Source of the DNA: DATHVI01 sp035461385
GTDB lineage: Bacteria; Actinomycetota; Thermoleophilia; Solirubrobacterales; 70-9
Length of the DNA: 5,773 nt
NCBI GenBank assembly: GCA_035461385.1
Contig: DATHVI010000120.1
Coordinates: 1 to 5,773 of the forward strand
Reading direction: 5' to 3'
This document shows positions 1-5,451 of this stretch, in pieces. Under the pieces are notes generated by a model. It saw only the letters and a program-made list of their open reading frames with translations, had not been told where the DNA came from and made no database searches. Within the stretch, counting starts at the first letter, position 1. Every line of letters begins with the position of its first letter. Both the position numbers and the translations under genes were made by a program.

Positions 1-384
1 GACCTCTCGGCGATCGCCCCCGCGCCGGGGATGGGCCACGTCCCGTCGCCGTACGGAGACCTCCACCTGACGCCTGCCGCCGCCGACGCCTGGAACGCGA
101 TGCGCCAGGAGGCGCTCGAGCTCTACGGCGTCGACCTCCATCCGGGCGGACCGGTGTCGGCGTACCGGACCTACGAGCAGCAGGCGGCGCTCTACGGGCT
201 GTTCCTCGCCGGCGCCGGCGATCCCGCGAACCCGCCCGGTACCTCTTCACACGAGCTCGGGACCGCGGTCGACGTTCCGACGCCGGAGATGCGCTCGGTT
301 ATCGATCAGATCGGGTGGAAGTACGGCTGGGGCAAGGTCCACGCGCCGGAGGAGTGGTGGCACGTGGACTACTACGGCGGCTAG
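1..384 (+). CDS. M15-family (VanY-like) D-Ala-D-Ala carboxypeptidase, 5' truncated by window
   Basis: This is the C-terminal part of a zinc peptidase of the M15B/VanY type, which trims D-Ala from peptidoglycan stem peptides outside the membrane. Frame 1 is open to the left edge, so the ATG at 31 need not be the start; the residues before it (DLSAIAPAPG) read as continuing protein. Numbering from that ATG, the family signature SSHELGTAVD lies at 72-81 and gives zinc ligands H74 and D81. The closing motif EEWWHVDY at 107-114 gives the catalytic glutamate (E108) and the third ligand H111. SAYRTYEQQ at 43-51 matches the substrate-side 'YR..Q' motif. The peptidase core is therefore intact. Any signal peptide or wall-binding domain would lie outside the window. 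The gene converges on the next one with a 23-bp gap and no clear terminator. Family assignment is firm; the exact substrate (carboxy- or endopeptidase) is inferred. Confidence 0.88.
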   Translation, partial: DLSAIAPAPGMGHVPSPYGDLHLTPAAADAWNAMRQEALELYGVDLHPGGPVSAYRTYEQQAALYGLFLAGAGDPANPPGTSSHELGTAVDVPTPEMRSVIDQIGWKYGWGKVHAPEEWWHVDYYGG

Positions 385-407
385 ACGACCGATCGCGTCG
401 GCGCCGG

Positions 408-764
408 CTATGTGAGCTCGTCGACCGCCTCCTGGTAGATCCCGACCAGGCGGCCGAGGCCCTCGCCAAGCGCGGCGTCGACGACGCCCAGGCGCTCGAC
501 GATCAGCCCGGCACGGGTGTTGAGCCGGTCGAACTCGTCCTTGTCGCGCAACGCGGCGATCTGCTCCTGCGACCCACGGACGAGGATGAAGCCCGCGAGG
601 TCGCCGCCATGGGGGCCGAGGAACACGACCTCGAAGCTCTCGATCTCCCCGGACTCCTGGAGTCCGCCGTGGAACGCGACCGCCTCGTTGAACACCTCGA
701 GGCTCTTCGCCTCACGGCCGCGGACCGGCGGCCCCCAGCCGATGAACAGGCCTGCGTCAGCCAT
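408..764 (-). CDS. Conserved small protein, predicted ferredoxin-like / dimeric alpha-beta barrel fold
   Basis: This is a 118-residue soluble protein without signal peptide or membrane segment. The pattern suggests beta-alpha-beta-beta-alpha-beta: strand (GLFIGWGPP), helix about 17-38, strands about 41-50 and 55-63, helix about 66-89, strand about 91-98, and a last helix 101-117. That is the order of YCII-like and other dimeric alpha/beta barrel proteins. The stretch IESFEVVFLGPHGGDLAGF (41-59) looks like the conserved core of a family usually annotated as hypothetical in actinobacteria; this is a recollection, not a search. The ATG at 764 is preceded by a strong Shine-Dalgarno, AGAGGAGA, at good spacing, which sets the start well inside a much longer open frame. 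It is transcribed divergently from the F420 oxidoreductase across a 90-bp spacer. No catalytic residues are recognised, and the function is unknown. Confidence 0.85.
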   Translation of the reverse strand: MADAGLFIGWGPPVRGREAKSLEVFNEAVAFHGGLQESGEIESFEVVFLGPHGGDLAGFILVRGSQEQIAALRDKDEFDRLNTRAGLIVERLGVVDAALGEGLGRLVGIYQEAVDELT

Positions 765-854
765 CGATTCTCCTCTCTTCGCTGGCGTCCATCCTCCACC
801 CCCGGCGGCGGTCCGCGCAACCGTGGTTAGTACGCATCTGCGAATCTGGAGCCG
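765..854. promoter_or_regulatory. Divergent intergenic spacer, expected promoters for both flanking genes
   Basis: These 90 bp separate two divergent starts and so should hold both promoters. The minus-strand gene has a strong Shine-Dalgarno (AGAGGAGA, read on the minus strand just before 764). The plus-strand gene has GGAG at 848-851, five or fewer bases before its ATG. The only relatively AT-rich patch is GGTTAGTAC at 825-833, which could supply a -10 element on either strand (TAGTAC, or TACTAA on the minus strand). No convincing -35 partner is seen for either, so the promoter call rests on gene orientation more than on motif. Confidence 0.4.
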
Positions 855-1790
855 ATGCGGGTCTGCCTGATGATCGAAGGCCAGGAGGAGGTCAGCTGGC
901 CGCAATGGCTCGATCTTGCGCGCGCCTGCGAGCGGGCGGGGATCGAGGGGCTGTTCCGCTCCGACCACTACCTCTCGGTCGCCGATCGCCGCGAGCGCGG
1001 CTCGCTCGATGCCTGGGGGACGATCTGCGGCCTCGCGGCGATGACCGAGCGCGTCCGGCTCGGGGCGCTCGTCTCTCCGGTCACCTTCCGCCATCCCTCG
1101 GTGCTCGCGAAGCTCGTCGCGACCGCCGATCAGATCGCCGGCCCGGGGCGGATCGAGTTCGGGATCGGCGCCGGGTGGTGGGAGGCCGAGCATCGCGCCT
1201 ACGGGTTCGAGTTCCCGCCGACCGCGACCCGGTTCGAGCTCCTCGGCGAGCAGCTCGAGCTGATCGTCCGCGGGTGGACCGAGGCCGGGATCGACTTCGA
1301 CGGTGAGCACTACCGGGTCGAGGGACTCGATGTCCGGCCGAAGCCCGACCCGCCGCCGAACCTGATCCTCGGCGGGCGGGCCGGGCCGCGCAGCGCCGCG
1401 CTCGCCGCCCGCTGGGCGGACGAGTACAACACCGTCTTCGCCACCGTCGAGGAGTGCCGCGCGCGCCGGCAAGCTGTGCTCGATGCATGCGAACGGATCG
1501 GTCGTGAGCGGCCGATCCGCTTCTCGCTGATGACCGCCGCCCTGGTCGCCGAGGACGGGGCGGCGCTTCGCGCCCGTGCGGCGGAGCTCGCGCGGTGGAG
1601 AGGAGGGGACGCCACCGACCCGGATGCGGTCCTCGCCCGACTGCCGGACTCGTGGATCGTCGGCACCCCGCCCGAGGCGGCCGAGCAGCTCGCCGCGCTC
1701 GAGCACGCGGGCGTCGAGCGGGTGATGCTCCAGCACAACCTCCACTGGGACACCGACGCCGTCGAGCTGATCGGGGCCGAGCTCGCGTAG
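855..1790 (+). CDS. LLM-class F420-dependent oxidoreductase (Rv1855c-like family)
   Basis: This 311-residue luciferase-like TIM-barrel flavin/F420 enzyme matches family length and spans the whole domain. The N-terminus MRVCLMIEGQEEVSW and the block GLFRSDHYLS (32-41) are typical of the 'probable F420-dependent oxidoreductase, Rv1855c' group. The barrel core LGALVSPVTFRHPSVLAK (69-86), GRIEFGIGAGWWEAEHRAYGF (98-118), the helix ATRFELLGEQLELI (124-137) and ILGGRAGPRSAALAARWADEYN (171-192) are all recognisable family blocks. The C-terminal IVGTPPEAAEQL (268-279) is the usual late helix. Such enzymes transfer hydride to or from coenzyme F420 in the cytosol; the substrate cannot be told. The ATG has GGAG just upstream. 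It appears to be the first gene of a plus-strand operon, with 54 bp to the next start. Family is firm; the cofactor (F420 rather than FMN) is inferred from the family and the likely actinobacterial host. Confidence 0.92.
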   Translation: MRVCLMIEGQEEVSWPQWLDLARACERAGIEGLFRSDHYLSVADRRERGSLDAWGTICGLAAMTERVRLGALVSPVTFRHPSVLAKLVATADQIAGPGRIEFGIGAGWWEAEHRAYGFEFPPTATRFELLGEQLELIVRGWTEAGIDFDGEHYRVEGLDVRPKPDPPPNLILGGRAGPRSAALAARWADEYNTVFATVEECRARRQAVLDACERIGRERPIRFSLMTAALVAEDGAALRARAAELARWRGGDATDPDAVLARLPDSWIVGTPPEAAEQLAALEHAGVERVMLQHNLHWDTDAVELIGAELA

Positions 1791-1844
1791 ACGCCGCCGG
1801 GCGGGCGGGCGCGCCGTCGATGCGTGCGGCAGACTGAGCGGCCG

Positions 1845-2810
1845 ATGGCCCGCTGCTTCGTCACCCGCGAGCTTCCCGGCACCGCGCTCGAGCGGCTGCG
1901 CGAGGCCCACGACGTCGAGATCTGGAGCGAGCCGAGGCCGCCGAGCTCCGACGAGCTCCGCGCCGGAGCCGCCGGCGCGGAGGGGCTGCTGTCGCTGCTC
2001 ACCGACCGGATCGACGCCGGGCTGATCGCCGCGCTGCCGGAGCTGCGCGCGATCTCCAACTACGCGGTCGGCACCGACAACGTCGACCTCCCGGCGGCGA
2101 CCGACCGCGGGATCCCGGTCGGCAACACCCCCGAGGTCCTGACCGACAGCACCGCCGACCTCGCCGTCGCGCTGATGCTCGCGGTCGCCCGCAGGCTCTC
2201 CGAGGGCGAGCGCGTCGTCCGCGAGGGGCGGTGGTCGACATGGGCCCCGGACTTCCTGCTCGGCCGCGACCTTTACCGGGCGAGGGTCGCGATCGTCGGC
2301 GCCGGCAGGATCGGCCGCGCGGTCGCCCGCCGGCTCGAGGGCTTCGACTGCCGGGTGATCGCCGCCGGCCGCGGCGACCGCGAGGGGCTCGAGCGCGCGC
2401 TTGGCGAGAGCGACTTCGTCACCGTCCACACCCCGCTCACCGACGAGACCCGCGGGCTGATCGGCGAGCGCGAGCTCGCGGCGATGAAGCCGACCGCCTA
2501 CCTGGTCAACACCGCTCGCGGCCCGATCGTCGACACGGCGGCGCTCGAGCGCGCGCTCAGGGAGGGCTGGATCGCGGGCGCCGCCCTCGACGTCACCGAC
2601 CCCGAGCCGCTTCCCGGTGACCACCCGTTGCTCGGGGCGCCGAACCTGCTTGTCGTCCCGCACGTCGGCTCGGCCACCCATCGCACCCGCGAGGGGATGG
2701 CGGCGATCGCCGTCGACAACCTCCTCGCCGCCCTCGCCGGCGAGCGGATGCCCGATTGCGCGAACCCGGAGGTCTACGAGCACGGCCGGCAGCCGGCGCG
2801 GCCCGAATAG
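1845..2810 (+). CDS. D-2-hydroxyacid dehydrogenase, glyoxylate/hydroxypyruvate reductase type
   Basis: This 321-residue cytosolic NAD(P)H-dependent reductase most resembles GyaR-type glyoxylate reductases, which interconvert glyoxylate/glycolate or hydroxypyruvate/D-glycerate. The start MARCFVTRELPG is canonical for that group. The catalytic domain contains SNYAVGTDNVDLPAA (71-85) and NTPEVLTDSTADLA (94-107). The Rossmann motif GAGRIGRA is at 152-159. The catalytic triad is complete: R225 in VNTARGP, E254 in DPEPLPGDHP and H273 in VVPHVGSAT. The second Rossmann strand ends AAGR (173-176) without an acidic residue, which favours NADPH over NADH (inference). The segment from there to SDFV (189) is only about 12 residues, shorter than in typical homologues. 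I chose the ATG at 1845 over an in-frame GTG at 1824 because of the N-terminal match; only a weak GAG lies before it. It sits in an operon, 13 bp before the MBL gene. Confidence 0.9.
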   Translation: MARCFVTRELPGTALERLREAHDVEIWSEPRPPSSDELRAGAAGAEGLLSLLTDRIDAGLIAALPELRAISNYAVGTDNVDLPAATDRGIPVGNTPEVLTDSTADLAVALMLAVARRLSEGERVVREGRWSTWAPDFLLGRDLYRARVAIVGAGRIGRAVARRLEGFDCRVIAAGRGDREGLERALGESDFVTVHTPLTDETRGLIGERELAAMKPTAYLVNTARGPIVDTAALERALREGWIAGAALDVTDPEPLPGDHPLLGAPNLLVVPHVGSATHRTREGMAAIAVDNLLAALAGERMPDCANPEVYEHGRQPARPE

Positions 2811-2823
2811 AGTTCGTCCGCCC

Positions 2824-3822
2824 TTGGCCCTCCCCGATCGCATCGAGGTCCTCCGCCTTCCGTCGCCGTTCGCGATCGGGAACGTCAACTGCTACCTGCT
2901 CGACGGCGACCCGCTGACCGTCGTCGACCCGGGGCCGAACATGCAGTCGACCCGCGAGGCGTTCGAGGCCGGGCTCGCCGAGTGCGGCCGCTCGGTCGAG
3001 GAGATCGCGCTCGTCCTGCTCACCCATCAGCACCACGACCACGTCGGGCTCGCCGGGGAGGTGGCGCGGCGGGCCGGCGCCGAGCTCGCCGCGATCGGCC
3101 CGCTCGCCGACTACCTCACCGACTTCGAGCGCTCGATGGACCACGACGACCGCTACGCGGTCGAGACGATGGTGCGCAGCGGGATCGAGCGCCAGGTCGC
3201 GGTCAGCCTGCGGACGATGTCGGCGGCGTTCCGCGTCTTCGGTCGCGGCGCCGAGGTCGACCGCCGGCTCGCCTCCGGCGACGAGGTGGCCGCTGGAGGG
3301 CGCCGATGGGAGGTCCTCGATCGGCCCGGGCACAGCCCGACCGACACGATCTTCCTCGACCGCGAGTCAGGCGTCCTGATCGGCGGCGACCACCTGCTCG
3401 AGCGGGTGTCCTCGAACCCGATCGCCCACGCGCCGATCGGGATCGACGATCCCGAGGCGGCGGCGCGCAGCGACGACCGGCCCCGGGCGCTCGTCCGCTA
3501 CATCGAGTCGATGCGCCGGACGCGCGAGCTCGAGATCTCGCTCGTCCTCCCCGGGCACGGCGAGGAGTTCGCGGACGCCGTCGGCCTGATCGACCGCCGG
3601 CTCGAGTTCCACCGCCGACGGGCGGCGAAGATCCGCGACGCGCTCGACCAGCCGATGACCGCCGCGGAGATCGCCGAGGTCCTGTGGACCAACCTCCCGG
3701 TCGCCCAGACCTACCTGGCGCTCTCGGAGGTGATCGGCCACGTCGACCTGCTGATCGAGGCCGGCGAGGCGGAGATCGTGCTCGAGGGCGACGGCGTCGT
3801 CCGCTACGCCCCCCGGAATTAG
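2824..3822 (+). CDS. MBL-fold metallo-hydrolase with C-terminal winged helix (LACTB2-like)
   Basis: This is a 332-residue metallo-beta-lactamase-fold hydrolase. With numbering from the TTG at 2824, all binuclear metal ligands are present: THQHHDH at 67-73 (H68, H70, D72, H73), H170 in PGHSPTD, D189 in GGDH and H245 in PGHGEEF. The first strands (IEVLRLPSPFAIGNVNCYLL, then VVDPG) are typical of the family. Residues about 260-330 (EFHRRRAAKIRDAL, then MTAAEIAEVLW and the terminal VVRYAP) form the winged-helix domain seen in LACTB2-like proteins. An insert at about 95-145 between metal motifs is helical. The frame stays open upstream inside the dehydrogenase gene, but homology begins at LALPDRIEVL. 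The TTG, 13 bp after the previous stop, is the only initiation-type codon nearby, and no Shine-Dalgarno is visible. Substrate unknown: esters, thioesters, lactones and RNA are all used by relatives. Confidence 0.88.
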   Translation: MALPDRIEVLRLPSPFAIGNVNCYLLDGDPLTVVDPGPNMQSTREAFEAGLAECGRSVEEIALVLLTHQHHDHVGLAGEVARRAGAELAAIGPLADYLTDFERSMDHDDRYAVETMVRSGIERQVAVSLRTMSAAFRVFGRGAEVDRRLASGDEVAAGGRRWEVLDRPGHSPTDTIFLDRESGVLIGGDHLLERVSSNPIAHAPIGIDDPEAAARSDDRPRALVRYIESMRRTRELEISLVLPGHGEEFADAVGLIDRRLEFHRRRAAKIRDALDQPMTAAEIAEVLWTNLPVAQTYLALSEVIGHVDLLIEAGEAEIVLEGDGVVRYAPRN

Positions 3823-3857
3823 GGCGCCGCCTCCACCGCTCCCGCCCTGAATACCTG

Positions 3858-3878
3858 GCCCGCGGCTACGCCGCGGGC
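3858..3878. terminator. Perfect 9-bp stem-loop, candidate bidirectional terminator or palindromic repeat
   Basis: The left arm GCCCGCGGC (3858-3866) pairs perfectly with GCCGCGGGC (3870-3878) around the 3-base loop TAC. It starts 36 bases after the stop of the MBL gene. There is no following U-tract, so it is not a textbook intrinsic terminator, although such stems are common at transcript ends in GC-rich actinobacteria. Confidence 0.5.
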
Positions 3879-3893
3879 ATCCGACTCCCCTGC

Positions 3894-3908
3894 GGCGCCT
3901 TCGGCGCC
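3894..3908. repeat. Short stem-loop GGCGCC-TTC-GGCGCC
   Basis: Two copies of the self-complementary hexamer GGCGCC (3894-3899 and 3903-3908) flank TTC. They can be read as a 6-bp hairpin with a 3-base loop or as a direct repeat, GGCGCCTT, in tandem. It lies 15 bases after the 9-bp stem-loop. Confidence 0.5.
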
Positions 3909-3917
3909 TTACCTGGT

Positions 3918-3938
3918 CCGGCGGCGCAACACCGCCGG
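3918..3938. terminator. Perfect 7-bp stem-loop, candidate terminator for the minus-strand gene
   Basis: The left arm CCGGCGG (3918-3924) pairs with CCGCCGG (3932-3938) around the 7-base loop CGCAACA. It lies 54 bases beyond the stop of the minus-strand MDR gene and is the first strong stem its transcript would meet. No U-tract is present. Confidence 0.45.
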
Positions 3939-3992
3939 CCAACACACCCCTCCCGCGTCCGGGGGCGGCTTGGCTCCTTGCGGAGGCGTCGG

Positions 3993-4958
3993 CTAGGGCT
4001 TAAGCACGATCTTTCCGAAGTGCTCGCCGGCGGCCATCGTCTCGAAGCCGGCGCGAGCCTCGCTCAGCGGTAGGACGCGGTCGATAAGCGGCTTCGTGCC
4101 GGTCGTCTCGCAGAAGCGCGCGAGGCGCTCGAGCTCGGCGCGGGTCCCCATCATCGAGCCGAGGATCCGCAGCTGGAGGAAGTAGACGCGGCGCAGCTCG
4201 GCGGCTGGGTCGGGGCCGCTGGTCGCGCCCGAGGTGACGATCGTGCCGCCGGGACGCACAGCCCGCAGCGAGTGAGCCCACGTCGCCTCGCCCACCGTCT
4301 CGATCACGGCGTCGACCCGCTCGGGGAGCCGGGCGCCGGTCTCGAAGGCGGCGTGGGCGCCGAGCTCGCTCGCGCGCTCGCGCTTTCGCTGATCGCGACT
4401 CGTCACCCAGACCCTTGCCCCGGCGGCGCGGGCAAGCGCGACCGCCGCCGTCGCGACGCCGCCGCCCGCGCCCTGGATCAAGACCGTCTGGCCCGGTTTG
4501 AGCTCGGCCCTGGCGAACAGCATCCGGTAAGCCGTGAGCCAGGCGGTCGGCAGGCACGCGGCCTCCTCGAACGAGAGCGCGGCGGGCTTCGGAACCAGGT
4601 TCCGCGCCGGCACCGCGACCCGCTCGGCGAGCGTGCCCTGGTGGAGCTCGGAGAGCAGCGTGCGCTTCGGGTCGAGCGTCTCGTCCCCGCCCGGCCCGGG
4701 GTCTCCGATCACCGAGTGGACGATCACCTCGTTGCCGCCCTCGTCGACGCCGGCGGCGTCGCAGCCGAGGATCATCGGCAGCCGGTCCTCGCCGAGGCCG
4801 ACGCCGCGAAGCGACCAGAGGTCGTGGTGGTTGAGCGACGCCGCCCGGACCGCAACCGTCGTCCAGCCCGCGGGAGGGTCCGGATCGGGCCGCTCGCCGA
4901 CCTCGAGTCCCGAGAGCGGATCTTCGGCGCTGGTCGCGGCTGCGTAGACAGCGAGCAT
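3993..4958 (-). CDS. Zinc-independent MDR-family oxidoreductase (quinone reductase / alcohol dehydrogenase-like)
   Basis: This 321-residue medium-chain dehydrogenase/reductase has a GroES-like N-terminal domain (about 1-125) and a Rossmann domain (about 130-285). The cofactor motif is VLIQGAGGGVATAAVALA (159-176). The second strand ends VTSRDQRK (185-192), where the S-R pair suggests NADPH. The C-terminal GEHFGKIVL (311-319) is the common family ending. The zinc-ADH signatures are missing: there is no GHE motif (GCDAAG at 65-70 instead), the region of the catalytic cysteine reads SLNHHDLWSLRG (41-52), and there is no four-cysteine structural zinc lobe. It is therefore more like quinone oxidoreductases or enoyl reductases than true alcohol dehydrogenases. 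Automatic names such as 'zinc-binding dehydrogenase' would mislead. The ATG at 4958 has no Shine-Dalgarno. It converges on the MBL operon and lies downstream of the zinc-finger gene, 121 bp away on the same strand. Confidence 0.9.
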   Translation of the reverse strand: MLAVYAAATSAEDPLSGLEVGERPDPDPPAGWTTVAVRAASLNHHDLWSLRGVGLGEDRLPMILGCDAAGVDEGGNEVIVHSVIGDPGPGGDETLDPKRTLLSELHQGTLAERVAVPARNLVPKPAALSFEEAACLPTAWLTAYRMLFARAELKPGQTVLIQGAGGGVATAAVALARAAGARVWVTSRDQRKRERASELGAHAAFETGARLPERVDAVIETVGEATWAHSLRAVRPGGTIVTSGATSGPDPAAELRRVYFLQLRILGSMMGTRAELERLARFCETTGTKPLIDRVLPLSEARAGFETMAAGEHFGKIVLKP

Positions 4959-4965
4959 CGCCGGG

Positions 4966-4971
4966 ATTCAA
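4966..4971 (-). promoter_or_regulatory. Possible -10 element for a leaderless MDR transcript
   Basis: Read on the minus strand, TTGAAT (4971 to 4966) stands seven bases before the A of the start codon at 4958. That is the spacing expected if transcription starts at the start codon itself. The gene has no Shine-Dalgarno, which fits a leaderless message. The second base is T where actinobacterial -10 elements usually have A, and no -35 is evident, so this remains tentative. Confidence 0.25.
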
Positions 4972-5044
4972 ACATGCCGCAGGGTTCCTTGGCCGGCTGA
5001 GGGCCCGGCTCGGGCGCCGGGACGGGCGGTCAACGGCGCCTCGC

Positions 5045-5063
5045 CTCCGTGCGAACCACGGAG
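5045..5063 (-). terminator. Stem-loop downstream of the zinc-finger gene
   Basis: CTCCGTG (5045-5051) pairs perfectly with CACGGAG (5057-5063) around the loop CGAAC. It lies 16 bases after the stop of the minus-strand C2H2 gene, as expected for the 3' end of its transcript. No U-tract follows on the minus strand. A second GC-rich stem, GCCCG-GCT-CGGGC, follows at 5003-5015. Confidence 0.45.
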
Positions 5064-5079
5064 CGCGGGGGCGGAACGG

Positions 5080-5451
5080 CTAATCGCCGCCGGCGCCGCC
5101 GATGATGTTGAGGATGACGATCACCGCGATCACGATCAACGCGATCAGCGTCCCCAGCGTCGGGTTCTGCTTCTCCTCCTCGTCCTCAGCTTCCTGAGGC
5201 TTGCCCGTCGGGCGGCTTATCGGGTCCGGCCCGGCCCGGCCCGCAGGCGGCACCTCGAAGCCGGACTGCGACGCCCGCTCGCTCGCCACCGGGCCGGGCG
5301 AGCCGGTCGGCATCGTGCGCGCGGAGATCACGGGTTGTGAGCCGGCGTCGGCGGCGACCGTCTCACCGGCATGCACCTTCTCCGTGTGCTCGAGCATGTC
5401 GCTGACGCTGCCGAAGCCACGTCCGCACTGGGGGCATTCGTATCGGGCCAT
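5080..5451 (-). CDS. Single C2H2 zinc-finger protein with C-terminal membrane anchor
   Basis: This is a 123-residue protein of unknown function. Residues 4-28 form one classical C2H2 finger: C6-x2-C9, then twelve residues, then H22-x4-H27, with aromatics Y4 and F13 and with L20 at usual finger positions. Residues 30-86 are a proline-, serine- and glycine-rich linker of low complexity, probably disordered. An acidic patch (EAEDEEE, 87-93) follows, then one hydrophobic segment of about 20 residues (about 98-117, TLGTLIALIVIAVIVILNII) and a short GGAGGD tail. This reads as a tail-anchored protein with the finger in the cytosol. The ATG at 5451 has a purine-rich GAAGGG immediately upstream. Divergent from the MFS gene across 109 bp. 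A single finger may bind protein, metal or nucleic acid; the sequence does not say which. Finger and membrane segment are clear; function is open. Confidence 0.85.
   Translation of the reverse strand: MARYECPQCGRGFGSVSDMLEHTEKVHAGETVAADAGSQPVISARTMPTGSPGPVASERASQSGFEVPPAGRAGPDPISRPTGKPQEAEDEEEKQNPTLGTLIALIVIAVIVILNIIGGAGGD

Larger units (their letters stand above)
3823..3992. other. Convergent intergenic spacer with stem-loop cluster
   Basis: This 170-bp spacer lies between the stop of the MBL gene and the stop of the minus-strand MDR gene. No coding sequence is supported in it. Its middle holds three successive GC-rich inverted repeats (listed separately). A weak CTCC-TTGC-GGAG stem follows at 3974-3985. 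No T-tract follows any of them on either strand. The position between convergent genes suits a bidirectional transcription end. Confidence 0.7.

Noticed and set aside
1820..1837. Five-codon mini-ORF (ATG to TGA) ending seven bases before the dehydrogenase start
   Set aside because: It has no Shine-Dalgarno of its own and no regulatory-leader features; such mini-ORFs arise easily by chance.
1824..1844. Upstream GTG start (1824) extending the hydroxyacid dehydrogenase by seven residues
   Set aside because: The added residues (MRQTERP) do not resemble the family, whereas MARCFVTRELPG from 1845 matches the usual N-terminus.
408..2888. Minus-strand open frame of 826 codons running antisense to the F420 and dehydrogenase genes
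   Set aside because: Only its last 118 codons (start at 764, with a strong Shine-Dalgarno) look like a real protein. The rest is Arg/Gly/Asp/Pro-rich low-complexity translation opposite well-identified genes, a common effect of high GC.
2982..4073. Plus-strand open frame of 363 codons overlapping the MBL gene and the convergent spacer
   Set aside because: Its translation is an Arg/Pro-rich shadow with no family features, while the overlapping frame carries complete metal-binding motifs.
4959..4975. Minus-strand GTTTGAATCCCGG resembling a tRNA T-arm
   Set aside because: The complementary arm, anticodon stem and acceptor stem cannot be formed from the neighbouring sequence.
4272..5000. Plus-strand open frame of 242 codons opposite the MDR gene
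   Set aside because: It has antisense-shadow composition and no recognisable motif; the minus-strand frame has a clear MDR fold.
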